Origin: an uncultured Eubacteriales bacterium
GTDB taxonomy: Bacteria; Bacillota; Clostridia; Oscillospirales; UBA644
Length of the DNA stretch: 64,000 bases
Direction of reading: 5' to 3'
Assembly (NCBI GenBank): GCA_934454405.1
Contig: CAKSFN010000004.1
Span: 91,198-155,197 of the forward strand
Shown here in pieces: positions 8,038 through 17,037 of the stretch. Each line of letters begins with the position of its first letter. The first letter of the stretch is position 1. The notes under the pieces were generated by a model. That model did no database searches. It worked only from the letters and a program-made list of their open reading frames with translations, and was not told the DNA's origin. A program made the translations under genes and the position numbers.

Positions 8038-9018
8038 ATGAGTATATGCGACGAATTAAAAAATCAAGCGGAGCAAACATACGCCGATGGGATCGACAAA
8101 TCTATTGAAACGGCGGCGGCGTGCTTTCGGCTTTGCGCAGAAGGGTTGTCCCGATTTTCCGATGACGGCGGAGGGAGCTACCCGATACAGGATATTTCAC
8201 TGCTCATTGCCTGCTCGGCGGTGTCGGGCGGCTGGAACAGAGCAGGCTCTGCCGACAGGGAGCGTATGTCTGAAAGGCTGAAGCTGTATGTATCAAACAT
8301 CAACGGGCTGTGCGACGATCTGCCGCTTGCGCTGACCGTTCCCGGATATGCGAATATCGGGCGGAATCTCATGTCGCCGCCGCAGATAACGGCGTTTACC
8401 GAACATCTGACGCGCCTGTTACAAACGCTTGACGAGCATGAAAAAATGGCGGTCGTCACGATGCACTATTTGATGCTGTATGCGGTGTTTGAAGAATGGC
8501 CGCAGGTGGATGTGCTGAAAGACGCCTATGAAGGCGCCTTAGTTCAGCCGGAGGAAGCCTACGAGCCGCCTGAGAGCAATACGGCAGGCATTCCGTTCTC
8601 GCATACATATGCCGCTCCCGCACAACCGACAGCGGCGGCGATTGCCCGATATGAACGCAACGCAAAGCGCCGCTGGCGGCCGCTGAAAATCTATCTTATC
8701 GTAACGGGACTGTTTATCGCACTGGTGCTCGGACTGTACTTTTATGCCGCACCTCCGTTTTCTGAAGGTCAGGAGATTGTGGTAAAGGATATCACCGGAC
8801 AGTCGGTGAAAATGCTGCCCGATTCTGAGCCTGTGGAGCTTGCCTTGGTGGGGCTGACGGATTATAACGGCGTCGTCCGCCTGTTTTACGGAATGATAAC
8901 AGGCATTGTGGTGTACCGAATAGTGTCAATCCTTGCCGTGTTTATCATAAACTCGCTCTATCGCAGAAGAAATGCGAAAAAAGCCGCTGCTTTAAGGGCA
9001 GGCAATTATATACCGTAA
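8038..9018 (+). CDS. Uncharacterised membrane-anchored protein
   Basis: The 326-residue product is not recognised. The first 200 residues are a helical soluble domain (QITAFTEHLTRLLQTLDEHEKM), followed by a Pro/Ala-rich linker and a basic stretch (YERNAKRRWRPLK). A membrane segment follows at about 225-245 (IYLIVTGLFIALVLGLYFYA), then a short beta-like loop and a second membrane segment at about 285-310 before a basic tail. GGAGAAAT before the ATG gives a normal ribosome site. It begins 107 bp after the MORN gene and is followed closely by a polytopic membrane protein, so the two may form a membrane unit of the cluster. Confidence 0.75.
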   Translation: MSICDELKNQAEQTYADGIDKSIETAAACFRLCAEGLSRFSDDGGGSYPIQDISLLIACSAVSGGWNRAGSADRERMSERLKLYVSNINGLCDDLPLALTVPGYANIGRNLMSPPQITAFTEHLTRLLQTLDEHEKMAVVTMHYLMLYAVFEEWPQVDVLKDAYEGALVQPEEAYEPPESNTAGIPFSHTYAAPAQPTAAAIARYERNAKRRWRPLKIYLIVTGLFIALVLGLYFYAAPPFSEGQEIVVKDITGQSVKMLPDSEPVELALVGLTDYNGVVRLFYGMITGIVVYRIVSILAVFIINSLYRRRNAKKAAALRAGNYIP

Positions 9019-9035
9019 TCAGAAGGAGGATGGAT

Positions 9036-10178
9036 ATGTTCAAAAAAGTCATAACACTATTATTCGGCACGGCGTTTATGGTAGTGCTGATGCTTGCAGC
9101 AGGCGGCATATATCTGTTGCCCGAAAATGTTATGGGCGTTTATCTGTACGCCGATGTGTGGAACGCCGTGGGAGGGCTGTTCAGCCTGATGCTGGTTCCC
9201 GGCTTTGTGGTGGGCTATGCCGCCTGTCAGAGCCGAATTCTCGGCGCAGTCTGGTTTATCGGCTTTGTCGTATTGGGATTTATCAGCGGTATCAGCGTTT
9301 GGTGGATCGTCACGGCTGTGCTGCTTATCCTCTCCTACCTGTTCTGTATCAGCGAGAATGTTGGCGATTATGATGACCTCGACACCTACGACAAGCTCTG
9401 TGTGCTGATCCCCGCCTTCGGGGCACTGCGGTTTATCGACCGCTTCGGGCTGGAAGGCTTTTTCGGCGTGATAGGAAAAATTCTTTCTGTTATCGCTATA
9501 ATACTGAATTTTGCACTGATGATCGCTCTGTGGATTGTGCCAAAGGATGAAGCCTCGGCGTTTGGCACGGTTATCATGCAGATCAAGACTTTCGGCAGTA
9601 CCCTGTTCGGCGTCGTCTTTATCTTCGTTTTCCTGCCGCTGTTTTCGGTTTACAGTGCGAAATATTCCTTTATTAAGCCGGGACTTGCCAAAGTGCTTGC
9701 CTGCATTTTCGGCGGCTACGACATTATGCGCGGAGCCTTTGTAACCATGCCGGCTTTGCTCGGAGGCCTTAATCTGACTATGGACACCTCTATGGAAAGC
9801 GCAAGTCCGATATTTAACAATATGTTTGGCATTGAGGCGTGCTTCCTTATGGCGATGCTGCTCGGCGGAATCCTTTGTGTTAAGACTGCCTTTGGTAAAA
9901 AGCTGGGACTAACTGCACAGTTCTGCCTGACAAAGGACGGCACGGCATCGCTGCGCTGCCTGATGATGGCGGCACTCTCAACCGTGCTTGTATTCAGCAT
10001 AGCGCCCGCCGCAATCTTTATTGTGTGGCTCGCCGCTGTTGTCGTACTGATGATTGCATTCCTCATAGCTTATAAAATGAGACCGCGCTACACTTATAAC
10101 GATTTAATAACTTTGGGCTACTCGGATTATGAGGCAAGAAAGTTGCTTTCTATAACCGGCGGAGAATTTTCTATATAA
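9036..10178 (+). CDS. Polytopic membrane protein, unknown function
   Basis: A 380-residue protein with about nine predicted membrane segments, the first at residues 5-27 (VITLLFGTAFMVVLMLAAGG). A soluble loop lies at about 110-140 (SENVGDYDDLDTYDKLC) and a short hydrophilic C-terminal tail ends it (NDLITLGYSDYEARKLLS). AAGGAGG at 9023-9029 fixes the ATG at 9036; the ATG at 9030 overlaps the ribosome site. No transporter motif is recognised. It is in the same transcriptional direction as the preceding membrane-anchored protein, 17 bp away. Confidence 0.75.
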   Translation: MFKKVITLLFGTAFMVVLMLAAGGIYLLPENVMGVYLYADVWNAVGGLFSLMLVPGFVVGYAACQSRILGAVWFIGFVVLGFISGISVWWIVTAVLLILSYLFCISENVGDYDDLDTYDKLCVLIPAFGALRFIDRFGLEGFFGVIGKILSVIAIILNFALMIALWIVPKDEASAFGTVIMQIKTFGSTLFGVVFIFVFLPLFSVYSAKYSFIKPGLAKVLACIFGGYDIMRGAFVTMPALLGGLNLTMDTSMESASPIFNNMFGIEACFLMAMLLGGILCVKTAFGKKLGLTAQFCLTKDGTASLRCLMMAALSTVLVFSIAPAAIFIVWLAAVVVLMIAFLIAYKMRPRYTYNDLITLGYSDYEARKLLSITGGEFSI

Positions 10179-10191
10179 TGAGGGCAAAAAT

Positions 10192-10473
10192 ATGACAGAA
10201 CAAAAGAAAAAGCAAATCATTGAGCTTGAAAAAGAGCTTTCCTATCTTGTAAACGGCACGATGGCGGTCGAGGAAAAGCTGAAAAGTCTCTCGAATGCGC
10301 ATTGGCAGGCTTATAACTCCGGCTACGGCGACGCTATGGCAAACAAGCTGATGGGCGGGCAGGAGGATGAACAAACCCGCCTTTGGGAGAAAAACTGCGA
10401 GAACAAATACAAAATCGACGCACTCATTGACTTGCTCGGTGAGTTAAAGGAAGAAGGTGATAGCGGATGTTGA
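10192..10473 (+). CDS. Small coiled-coil protein
   Basis: A 93-residue hydrophilic protein, mostly helical with heptad-like spacing (KKKQIIELEKELSYLVNG, VEEKLKSLSNAHWQAY, ENKYKIDALIDLLGELKEE). No family recognised. It starts 13 bp after the polytopic membrane protein and its end overlaps the next gene by 7 bases, so it is translated as part of the operon. It could be a soluble partner of the neighbouring membrane proteins. Confidence 0.65.
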   Translation: MTEQKKKQIIELEKELSYLVNGTMAVEEKLKSLSNAHWQAYNSGYGDAMANKLMGGQEDEQTRLWEKNCENKYKIDALIDLLGELKEEGDSGC

Positions 10474-10907
10474 CCTGCCCTTATTGCGGATCATCCCGTT
10501 TACAAACCACCGGCGGAGACATCGGCAATCCCTTTGACCGCAGACAAGAAAAGACAATCTGTCTTGACTGCGGCAGAACGGTAGTAACAGAGCCGGATAC
10601 AGCGGACTTGTTTCAAAGCGTAATCTGCATCGAAATGACTGCTGGGGGCGGCGGACTTGTCCGAAAGGCAAAAGCGGAATTTCCGTATCAAGACGGCGAG
10701 TATGATTTGAGCCGTCTCGAATACCCGCTTTGCCGATATAAGCGTTTAAAAATCAGCAAAGATACAGTGGACATAGACAGCGAGATTTATGTAAGCATTA
10801 CCGATGTGCCGTATGAAACAACAAGACAATATACCGCTTACGCTCCCGATAATCGACCGGAGGCGGAAACGGCGAAAATCAAGATTTATTCAAAAGGAGA
10901 GATTTAA
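10467..10907 (+). CDS. Zinc-ribbon protein, unknown function
   Basis: A 146-residue protein. The N-terminus is a zinc ribbon, CPYCGS at residues 4-9 and CLDCG at about 32-36, giving a C-x2-C...C-x2-C site. The remainder is soluble and beta-rich (IDSEIYVSITDVPYETTRQY). It overlaps the coiled-coil gene by 7 bases and is followed after 3 bases by another zinc-ribbon gene. No catalytic motif is seen. Confidence 0.7.
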   Translation: MLTCPYCGSSRLQTTGGDIGNPFDRRQEKTICLDCGRTVVTEPDTADLFQSVICIEMTAGGGGLVRKAKAEFPYQDGEYDLSRLEYPLCRYKRLKISKDTVDIDSEIYVSITDVPYETTRQYTAYAPDNRPEAETAKIKIYSKGEI

Positions 10908-10910
10908 TTT

Positions 10911-11867
10911 ATGGGACGATGTGCAAGGTGTGGAATGCCTATGCCCGGAGATGTAATCGGAGCAGTTTGCTTAAACTGTCAACGGCAAATGGCATCTCAA
11001 CGCAGCGGAAGCAACGAAAACCAAAAAAGACAAGAGGAACAAAGACGCAGACAGGAAGAATGGAACGCACAACACGGTTTAGAAAGCATAACCACCGACA
11101 GCAACGGGAATATCGTTAGTAAATACCGCGACGGAAGAACCACCGTGCATACCCCCGCTCAGGTCAAACGCAGTTTTTGGCGTACCGTAATCATTCTTAT
11201 CCTTTTGGCGGCGGGAGTGTTCACGGGGATAAAGTATTATTCCTATTCTAAAAATGAAAGCAACCTGCTCGCACCGTTTGAAATTACGCAGACGGAATCG
11301 GGTGACGGTTCATTTGTCATTAACACCGCCCTTTCGGGAAGCAATACATATAAAATCTACGAATTGACCGTTTCTCCAAAGAAAGAGGGCTTTGTATCAA
11401 GCGTTTTCGGTTCTTCCTCCGACTTTGCCAAAATGTCATGCTTTACGGTGGACGGCAAGGCAGCTTATTGCTACTGTTTCAGCGGCTATGATTGCGGTAC
11501 GGGGCTTGACGGCGAGTTTTATCTCACGGAAGTAAACGGCAAACGGGCACTCATTGATAATGATCGCGGCAAGGTCTATATGGAAGGCTCAGAGTTTTTC
11601 GGTGAACATATCGCAAAATTGGAGGCGTTTAATCCGGCTGCGGTATTAAAACCTCTTACCGAAAAGGTATCGGGCGGCGAATACGGTATCAATACGTCCT
11701 ATTATGTTTTGAAAAAGGACGGAGTATCTTTAAGCTGCTCCAAGGACGGAAACCGCATCAACGTCCTTGATGAAAGCGGCGAAGAAAGACTCAACTATAA
11801 AGTGCAATACTATGAATCCTCTATGGGCAAATTGCCGGACTATTCGGAATATGAAATTGTAGAGTAA
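10911..11867 (+). CDS. Zinc-ribbon, single-pass membrane protein
   Basis: A 318-residue protein. It begins with a zinc ribbon (CARCGMPM... CLNCQ), then a Gln/Arg-rich charged linker (NQKRQEEQRRRQEEWNAQ). A single membrane segment follows at about residues 90-108 (VIILILLAAGVFTGIKYY), and then a 210-residue beta-rich domain. Zinc ribbon inside and folded domain outside is a common Firmicutes sensor layout. GGAGAG precedes the ATG. The function is unknown. It could present an extracytoplasmic signal to the kinase/phosphatase genes further on, but nothing in the sequence proves this. Confidence 0.7.
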   Translation: MGRCARCGMPMPGDVIGAVCLNCQRQMASQRSGSNENQKRQEEQRRRQEEWNAQHGLESITTDSNGNIVSKYRDGRTTVHTPAQVKRSFWRTVIILILLAAGVFTGIKYYSYSKNESNLLAPFEITQTESGDGSFVINTALSGSNTYKIYELTVSPKKEGFVSSVFGSSSDFAKMSCFTVDGKAAYCYCFSGYDCGTGLDGEFYLTEVNGKRALIDNDRGKVYMEGSEFFGEHIAKLEAFNPAAVLKPLTEKVSGGEYGINTSYYVLKKDGVSLSCSKDGNRINVLDESGEERLNYKVQYYESSMGKLPDYSEYEIVE

Positions 11868-11892
11868 ATACAGACTGAAAGGAAAATAAATT

Positions 11893-12408
11893 ATGGGACT
11901 GTTTGGAATGATGTCGTATGACGAAGCAATGGAAACGCTGATTGAAGGAACCGCTTCAAAATCGGTTTTGGAAAAGGCGTATAAACGGGTAAAAAAGAAT
12001 GCGTACAACGAAAGTCAGGGAACAGTGCAGTTGCATTATTGTTTCGGTCAGCTTTACGGTATTGAAAAAATTGAATGCTCCGCAGAGAAAAGAATTTTCG
12101 GTTCAGTGTGGCTATCGGTGGACTATAAAGGTGATTTTGACGATGATAACCTGCAATTGGTTAAAAAGTTTTTGACAAGCAAACCCGATTTTAACCGTCA
12201 GGTGAATGAAACAGCTTTGAATATGCAGCCCGATAACGAGGATTACAAATACGCGACCGTTTATCTGATTTTTGCGTATTTGTATGGTTGCGGTTTTGAA
12301 CCGGATATCGAGAAAACCGAAGAATATGCCGAAAAGTCTGAAGCGCTTGGAGATGAAAAAGCGGCCGTATGGAAAGCGCGCATCGAAACCGTAAAAAACG
12401 GCAAATAA
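11893..12408 (+). CDS. Sel1-like protein, 171 residues
   Basis: The first two thirds are unrecognised but look helical (YDEAMETLIEGTASKSVLEKAYKR would be one helix pair). The C-terminus has one Sel1-like unit: YATVYLIFAYLYGCGFEPD followed by IEKTEEYAEKSEALGDEKAA. Its opening MGLFGMM resembles the MGLFKKK start of the MORN protein. GAAAGG precedes the ATG. It is the last gene before palindrome copy 2, whose arms begin 2 bases after its stop codon. Confidence 0.65.
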   Translation: MGLFGMMSYDEAMETLIEGTASKSVLEKAYKRVKKNAYNESQGTVQLHYCFGQLYGIEKIECSAEKRIFGSVWLSVDYKGDFDDDNLQLVKKFLTSKPDFNRQVNETALNMQPDNEDYKYATVYLIFAYLYGCGFEPDIEKTEEYAEKSEALGDEKAAVWKARIETVKNGK

Positions 12409-12410
12409 AT

Positions 12411-12444
12411 GTCGCTGCTGCGGCGACCAAAATATTCTTATAAT
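12411..12444 (+). promoter_or_regulatory. Palindrome-promoter element, copy 2
   Basis: GTCGCTGC-T-GCGGCGAC (12411-12427), one mismatch from perfect, followed by CAAAAT and TATAAT at 12439-12444. The gap from palindrome to -10 is 11 bases, exactly 10 less than in copies 1 and 3, which keeps the site on the same face of the DNA one helical turn closer. A sigma-A -35 box is absent. It stands before the long Sel1 gene. Confidence 0.65.
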
Positions 12445-12477
12445 ACGCTATCATTGTGTTGTAAAGGAGGCGAGCGC

Positions 12478-14115
12478 ATGAAACCCGAAACGGTGCTTGG
12501 AATGAAATGCGGAGAAGAACCAAAGGTAAAATTGCAGGAGTGGCTTAAGGAATATGCAGCCATTGCGGCGGAGTTTCCGAGTGCAGAAGATTTGGCGGAA
12601 AAACTTTCAAAGCGTGCCGAAAAAGCCTGTACGCTTATCCTTGAGCGCAACAATCCGAAGCCGTTCTCGTCGCTGCACGATGATATGTATTATATTGAGA
12701 TGGCAAAGATCATGGACGACGAGAACGCATCTCTTGACGGCAAATTTCCACTCGGAAGTGAACCTGACGCTGAATTTGCAGGCTGTTATTTTTCCGTTTC
12801 GGAGCTTGTCGAGATTCAGTGCGGACTGCACCATTTGATCGCCGCCGGGAGCTTTAACGGATATAACTTCGATGTGCTGGTACGCAAGGGCTTTCTTGCC
12901 GAGCTGAACGGCGACTTTCCCGAAGCGGTGCGCTGCTATGAGGGCGTACCGACAAGCAAGAGCGTGCAGAAGCGTGAATACGAATGCCGCCGCAAAATGG
13001 CGGACGAGGGCACACGGTGCTATGAACAGGCGCAAGAACACATGGAAAGCGGCAAGTGGAGCGAGGTGTTTTATCCGTTGAACCGTGCCGCCGATATGGG
13101 CAATACCGACGCCATGGTGGATCTTGCCCTTGCCCGTGTATACGGCCAGTACGGCTGCGCAAAGGATTTGCAGGAAGCCCTCACGCTTCTGCGTACAGCG
13201 GCGAAGAAGGAAAATGCCCGCGCCTGCTTTGCGCTATGTCATTTACACGACAGCAGCGTATACGAGGTGGAGGCTCATGAAGCCAAAAAAATGTGCGAAA
13301 AGGCAGCAAGGCTCGGAGATGAAAAGGCAAAGATGCGGCTTGCCGATGGCTTTGACCTCCGCCCTCTCCGTGAAATTTTGCTCGAGCAGATTGACAAAGG
13401 CAATACTGGCGCCCTTTGGCAGATGGCACAGTTTTGCAAAAAGGAAAACGATGAGACCGGTGCCGCCGAGTGGTTTAACAAAGCCATCGAAGCCGGGCAG
13501 ATTGACGCTCTGTTAAGTGCAGCCTCGGTCTATTTGGATAAGAACAGCGGGTTTTACAACGAAGGGCTTGCCCGTCAATATCTTCGTCGTGCTGTCGATC
13601 AGGGCAGTATACCAGCGATTATAGTTCTCGGTGATTTGGAACTTACAGATACGGATATTCCATTTTGGCAACAAGCGGCACAGCTTCGGGATTTGGAGTT
13701 TTCTGATAAAAAGCCCAAAAGGAAGATACGGGAGCAGCACAAAAAGCAGATGGCGTGGTATTGTCTCGCTGCCGAAGCGGGCGACACCGATGCAATGAAT
13801 GCGCTTAGTATGGCATATCATCTCGGCTATCCCGAAAAGCGTGACGATGAGCGGGCGTTTTTGTGGGCTTCCCGCGGAGCCGACGCAGGCGACGGTTCGG
13901 CAATGTATCAAACGGCGTATTTATATGAAAACGGCTTTGGAACCGACAGGGATATTGATGCGGCGCTTATGCTCTATACAGAAGCCGCCGAACAGGGCGT
14001 GCGCTCGGCTATGATAAGGCTTTATGAGATATACACCGAAGGTCTTTTACATATTCGGCCTGACGGTAAAAAAGCGGCGCATTATCTATGGCTTTCGGGC
14101 GAAGGACGGGACTAA
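12478..14115 (+). CDS. Long Sel1-repeat protein
   Basis: A 545-residue cytoplasmic scaffold. From about residue 185 it is a series of Sel1-like repeats, for example YPLNRAADMGNTDAMVDLAL, EALTLLRTAAKKENARACF, AKKMCEKAARLGDEKAK, AWYCLAAEAGDTDAMNAL and ALMLYTEAAEQGVRSAM. The N-terminal 180 residues are helical and unrecognised. AAAGGAGG fixes the ATG at 12478; the frame is open 69 bases further upstream across the palindrome element. Together with the next two genes it repeats the order Sel1 - small beta protein - DUF1963 seen at 4317-5543. Confidence 0.85.
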   Translation: MKPETVLGMKCGEEPKVKLQEWLKEYAAIAAEFPSAEDLAEKLSKRAEKACTLILERNNPKPFSSLHDDMYYIEMAKIMDDENASLDGKFPLGSEPDAEFAGCYFSVSELVEIQCGLHHLIAAGSFNGYNFDVLVRKGFLAELNGDFPEAVRCYEGVPTSKSVQKREYECRRKMADEGTRCYEQAQEHMESGKWSEVFYPLNRAADMGNTDAMVDLALARVYGQYGCAKDLQEALTLLRTAAKKENARACFALCHLHDSSVYEVEAHEAKKMCEKAARLGDEKAKMRLADGFDLRPLREILLEQIDKGNTGALWQMAQFCKKENDETGAAEWFNKAIEAGQIDALLSAASVYLDKNSGFYNEGLARQYLRRAVDQGSIPAIIVLGDLELTDTDIPFWQQAAQLRDLEFSDKKPKRKIREQHKKQMAWYCLAAEAGDTDAMNALSMAYHLGYPEKRDDERAFLWASRGADAGDGSAMYQTAYLYENGFGTDRDIDAALMLYTEAAEQGVRSAMIRLYEIYTEGLLHIRPDGKKAAHYLWLSGEGRD

Positions 14116-14130
14116 GGAGATAAAAATAAA

Positions 14131-14424
14131 ATGAAACTTAAAATCAAGGAAACGGCTTGGGGAATCAACCGAGTGGCGGGAGGCTACCGTGAAAGAGTTA
14201 CCGCCAATTTATGTTTTCCCTGTGAAGTCGGAGAGATCCCCGAGTTCGGAAAAGGCAGGCGGCATTTTTCCATCGACGAGGTAAGCGAAACATCCGTCAG
14301 CCTTTCGGTACACTGCGCCGATCCGAAATATAACAAAACATGGACAATCAACAAGGGTGAAGAAATAACCTATCGACCGCGCTCTTTTGACGGCGGGTAT
14401 TTCTATGAATTTAAACTGATTTAG
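14131..14424 (+). CDS. Uncharacterised small beta-rich protein (module copy 2)
   Basis: A 97-residue basic protein made of strand-like segments (RERVTANLCFPCEV, HFSIDEVSETSVSLSVHC, TWTINKGEEITYRP, GYFYEFKLI). No known family recognised. GGAGAT precedes the ATG. It lies between the long Sel1 gene and a DUF1963 gene, the same position as the 124-residue protein at 4556, and the two share a strand pattern. It could be a small adaptor or immunity-like domain. Confidence 0.65.
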   Translation: MKLKIKETAWGINRVAGGYRERVTANLCFPCEVGEIPEFGKGRRHFSIDEVSETSVSLSVHCADPKYNKTWTINKGEEITYRPRSFDGGYFYEFKLI

Positions 14425-14435
14425 GAGGTACGGCT

Positions 14436-14981
14436 ATGAATGCGATCGGAATCAAAATAAAAAAAGCGGATGGAAATCACGACCCCGGTGCCAGTAAATT
14501 TTTCGGTGCGCCGGTACTTCCCGACGGGTGGGCGGAAATGTTTTCCGAGGACATTATCTTCTTCGGGCAGATACGGCTTTCGGATATCGCAGAGCTTGAC
14601 ACGGAAAACAAGCTGCCGCATACGGGCTATCTTTATCTTTTCCTCGATGTTGAGATGTATCCCTATCAGGCGATGGCGTATTATTATGACGGCGAGCCGA
14701 ATGTCGTTGTGGATGATTTCAACGAAGCGGAAGTGCAGTTTGCTCATTTGAATGAGGATTGGCTCATGAGCTTTGAGCCTGCCGATGAAGATTTTGACGG
14801 AACCCGCTTGTTCGGTGTTCCGTCCTCCGGCTATGAAACAGACGAGGATCTGCTGCTGCAATTCGATCCGCTGGCAGAAAGCACTGGCTTTCTCGACAAT
14901 ATCGACGGCTACGCCTATTTCTTCTTCGGCGAGGGCAAGGATCGCATTAACGGTATCCGCTTCGACATTGACCGTTCATAA
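14436..14981 (+). CDS. DUF1963 (YwqG-like) protein, copy 2
   Basis: A 181-residue DUF1963 protein: IGIKIKKADGNHDPGASKFF opens like copy 1 at 4950, followed by IFFGQIRLSDIAEL, LPHTGYLYLFLDVE and a C-terminal GYAYFFFGEGKDRI. It is shorter and clearly diverged from copy 1. AGGAGGT precedes the ATG. Positioned directly before the kinase gene, it is probably part of the same transcript as the kinase, vWA and phosphatase genes. Confidence 0.8.
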   Translation: MNAIGIKIKKADGNHDPGASKFFGAPVLPDGWAEMFSEDIIFFGQIRLSDIAELDTENKLPHTGYLYLFLDVEMYPYQAMAYYYDGEPNVVVDDFNEAEVQFAHLNEDWLMSFEPADEDFDGTRLFGVPSSGYETDEDLLLQFDPLAESTGFLDNIDGYAYFFFGEGKDRINGIRFDIDRS

Positions 14982-14995
14982 AAGGGAGTTTATAT

Positions 14996-16291
14996 ATGGA
15001 ACGGTATTTTGCAAAAGGCAGCAGGATCCCGCTGAAAAACGGGCAGTCGGCAGAGGTGATTGCAAAACTCGGCGAGGGCGGGCAAGGCACGGTATACCGT
15101 GTGCGTATCGGCGGAAAAGAATATGCGCTGAAATGGTATCATAAAGGCACCTTGCAGAATCCCCGCCGCTTTTATCAGAATCTTGAAAACAATATTCGGC
15201 AGGGTGCGCCCTCACCCGCCTTTCTGTGGCCGGAATTTCTGACAAAGGAAAGGGACGGCAGCTTTGGCTATGTCATGAAGCTGCGCCCGTCAAATTACAG
15301 GGAGTTTTCGGATTTCCTGCTGGCAAAGGTGCATTTTTCCTCTCTGTCGGCGGCGGCAGGTGCGGCGCTGAATATCACCAACGGCTTTCGGGAGCTGCAC
15401 CGGAAAGGCTTTTCCTATCAGGATCTGAACGACGGAAACTTCTTTCTTGATCCGACGACCGGCGAGGCGCTCATCTGCGACAACGACAATGTGGCGCCCT
15501 ACGGAGAGAGCCTCGGCATTGCCGGGAAAGCACGGTATATGGCGCCGGAGGTGGTGCGGAATATCAAGCGTCCGGATATCATGAGCGACCGGTTTTCTCT
15601 GGCGGTTGTGCTGTTCCGCCTTTTGTTTCTCGATCACCCGCTGGAGGGGAAGCGTGTGGTGGAGCACCCCTGCCTGACCGAGGAATTGGAGCTGAAATTT
15701 TACGGCAAAGCACCGATTTTTATATATGATAAAACGGACGATTCAAACCGCCCGGTGCACGGTATACACGCAAATGCCCTGCGCTTTTGGCCGGTGTATC
15801 CGAAATTCATTCGTGAGCAGTTCCTAAAAGCATTTTCCAAGGACGCCATGAGCGGAAAGGCGCTCCGCCCCACCGATAACGATTGGCAGATCGTCTTTAC
15901 GCAGCTTCGTGACTGCATTGTCAAATGTCCCTGCGGCGGAGAAACATTTCTCGATTTTGAGGGCGACAGCCTGTGCATAAATTGCGGCCTTAAAATTCCG
16001 AAACCGCCTGTGTTATCGTCGCAGAATCGCTATAAGGTTGCCCTGTTCCCCGGAATAAAGCTCTACCGCTGTCACACCGACCGGGACAGCGATGATTTTA
16101 AGAAAATTGTCGGCGAGGTTATACGCAATCCTAAAAATCCTGCCATATGGGGGCTTCGCAATCTCAGCGATGAGGCTTGGCAGGCCGAAACCAAGGACGG
16201 CAATGTAAAAACAATCGGCAAAAACGAGGTACTGGTCGTAACAAAAGCAAAACAGATTCATTTCCCGAACTGTATCGGGACCATCGAATAA
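14996..16291 (+). CDS. Ser/Thr protein kinase with zinc ribbon and C-terminal beta domain (TerY-P-type)
   Basis: A 431-residue kinase. Visible elements are the glycine loop GEGGQGTVYRV (residues 26-36), the lysine in YALKWY (46), catalytic YQDLNDGNFF (Asp143, Asn148), CDNDN in the DFG position (Asp162) and MAPEV (182-186). The HRD motif is altered to YQD, as in many bacterial divergent kinases; the key Asp remains. A four-Cys zinc ribbon (Cys311, 313, 327, 330) follows, then a beta-rich end (IWGLRNLSDEAWQ, VLVVTKAKQIHFP) that resembles an FHA-like fold. Kinase plus zinc ribbon, followed by vWA and PP2C genes, is the TerY-P triad described for tellurite-resistance-type stress systems. No TerB, TerC or TerD gene is present in the window. 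Confidence 0.88.
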   Translation: MERYFAKGSRIPLKNGQSAEVIAKLGEGGQGTVYRVRIGGKEYALKWYHKGTLQNPRRFYQNLENNIRQGAPSPAFLWPEFLTKERDGSFGYVMKLRPSNYREFSDFLLAKVHFSSLSAAAGAALNITNGFRELHRKGFSYQDLNDGNFFLDPTTGEALICDNDNVAPYGESLGIAGKARYMAPEVVRNIKRPDIMSDRFSLAVVLFRLLFLDHPLEGKRVVEHPCLTEELELKFYGKAPIFIYDKTDDSNRPVHGIHANALRFWPVYPKFIREQFLKAFSKDAMSGKALRPTDNDWQIVFTQLRDCIVKCPCGGETFLDFEGDSLCINCGLKIPKPPVLSSQNRYKVALFPGIKLYRCHTDRDSDDFKKIVGEVIRNPKNPAIWGLRNLSDEAWQAETKDGNVKTIGKNEVLVVTKAKQIHFPNCIGTIE

Positions 16292-16305
16292 GGAGGCTTT
16301 TAAAA

Positions 16306-17037
16306 ATGGCAAATATATATGAAGGCGCAGTGGAGGTTTCCCGCAGAACCATGACCCTTTTCTTTATGGTTGATGCATCCGGCAGTATGGACGGAGCGAA
16401 AATGGGGACACTTAACTCTGCAATTGAAGAAGTCATTCCCGAAATCCGCAAAATATCCGCCGAAAATGCCGACGCAGCCATAAAAATCGCTGTGCTGGAA
16501 TTTTCAAGCGGCACAAGATGGATAACCCCCGCTCCGATGGACGCGGAGGACTTCACATGGAGCTTTCTCACTGCCGACGGACTGACCGATTTCGGCGCGG
16601 CCTGCAAACAGCTTAACGAAAAGCTGTCCCGCAAGGCATTTATGAGTGATGTAGCAGGCTCCTTTGCCCCTGCAATATTTCTGCTTTCTGACGGAGAACC
16701 GACCGACGAATATGCTTCCGAGCTGTCAAAGCTGAAGGAAAACAACTGGTTCAAAAAGGCCATTAAGGTTGCGGTGGCCATCGGCGAGGACGCCAATAAA
16801 GCCGTACTTGCCGAATTTACAGGCAACAAGGAAGCGGTGCTTACGGTGCATACGCCCGAGGCTCTCACAAAAATGATACGCTTTGTTTCGGTTACGGCGT
16901 CACAGATCGGATCGAAGTCCAGCGGAGTCGGTAAAGGCGGCGTGGACGAAGCCGCAAACAAGCAGGACGAAATGATCGACAAAATAAACGAGGTCAAGGC
17001 CGCCGAGCCGGATGACGACGGTGATCTGGAATGGTAA
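16306..17037 (+). CDS. TerY-like von Willebrand factor A protein
   Basis: A 243-residue single vWA domain with a complete MIDAS: FFMVDASGSMDG (Asp23, Ser25, Ser27), the LTDFG threonine and the LSDGEPTDE aspartate. This is the TerY family, cytoplasmic metal-dependent adaptors. AGGAGG precedes the ATG at 16306; the longer frame from 16177 overlaps the kinase gene and has no ribosome site. The acidic tail (EPDDDGDLEW) overlaps the phosphatase start by 7 bases. In the TerY-P triad the vWA protein is thought to be acted on by the neighbouring kinase and phosphatase. Confidence 0.88.
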   Translation: MANIYEGAVEVSRRTMTLFFMVDASGSMDGAKMGTLNSAIEEVIPEIRKISAENADAAIKIAVLEFSSGTRWITPAPMDAEDFTWSFLTADGLTDFGAACKQLNEKLSRKAFMSDVAGSFAPAIFLLSDGEPTDEYASELSKLKENNWFKKAIKVAVAIGEDANKAVLAEFTGNKEAVLTVHTPEALTKMIRFVSVTASQIGSKSSGVGKGGVDEAANKQDEMIDKINEVKAAEPDDDGDLEW

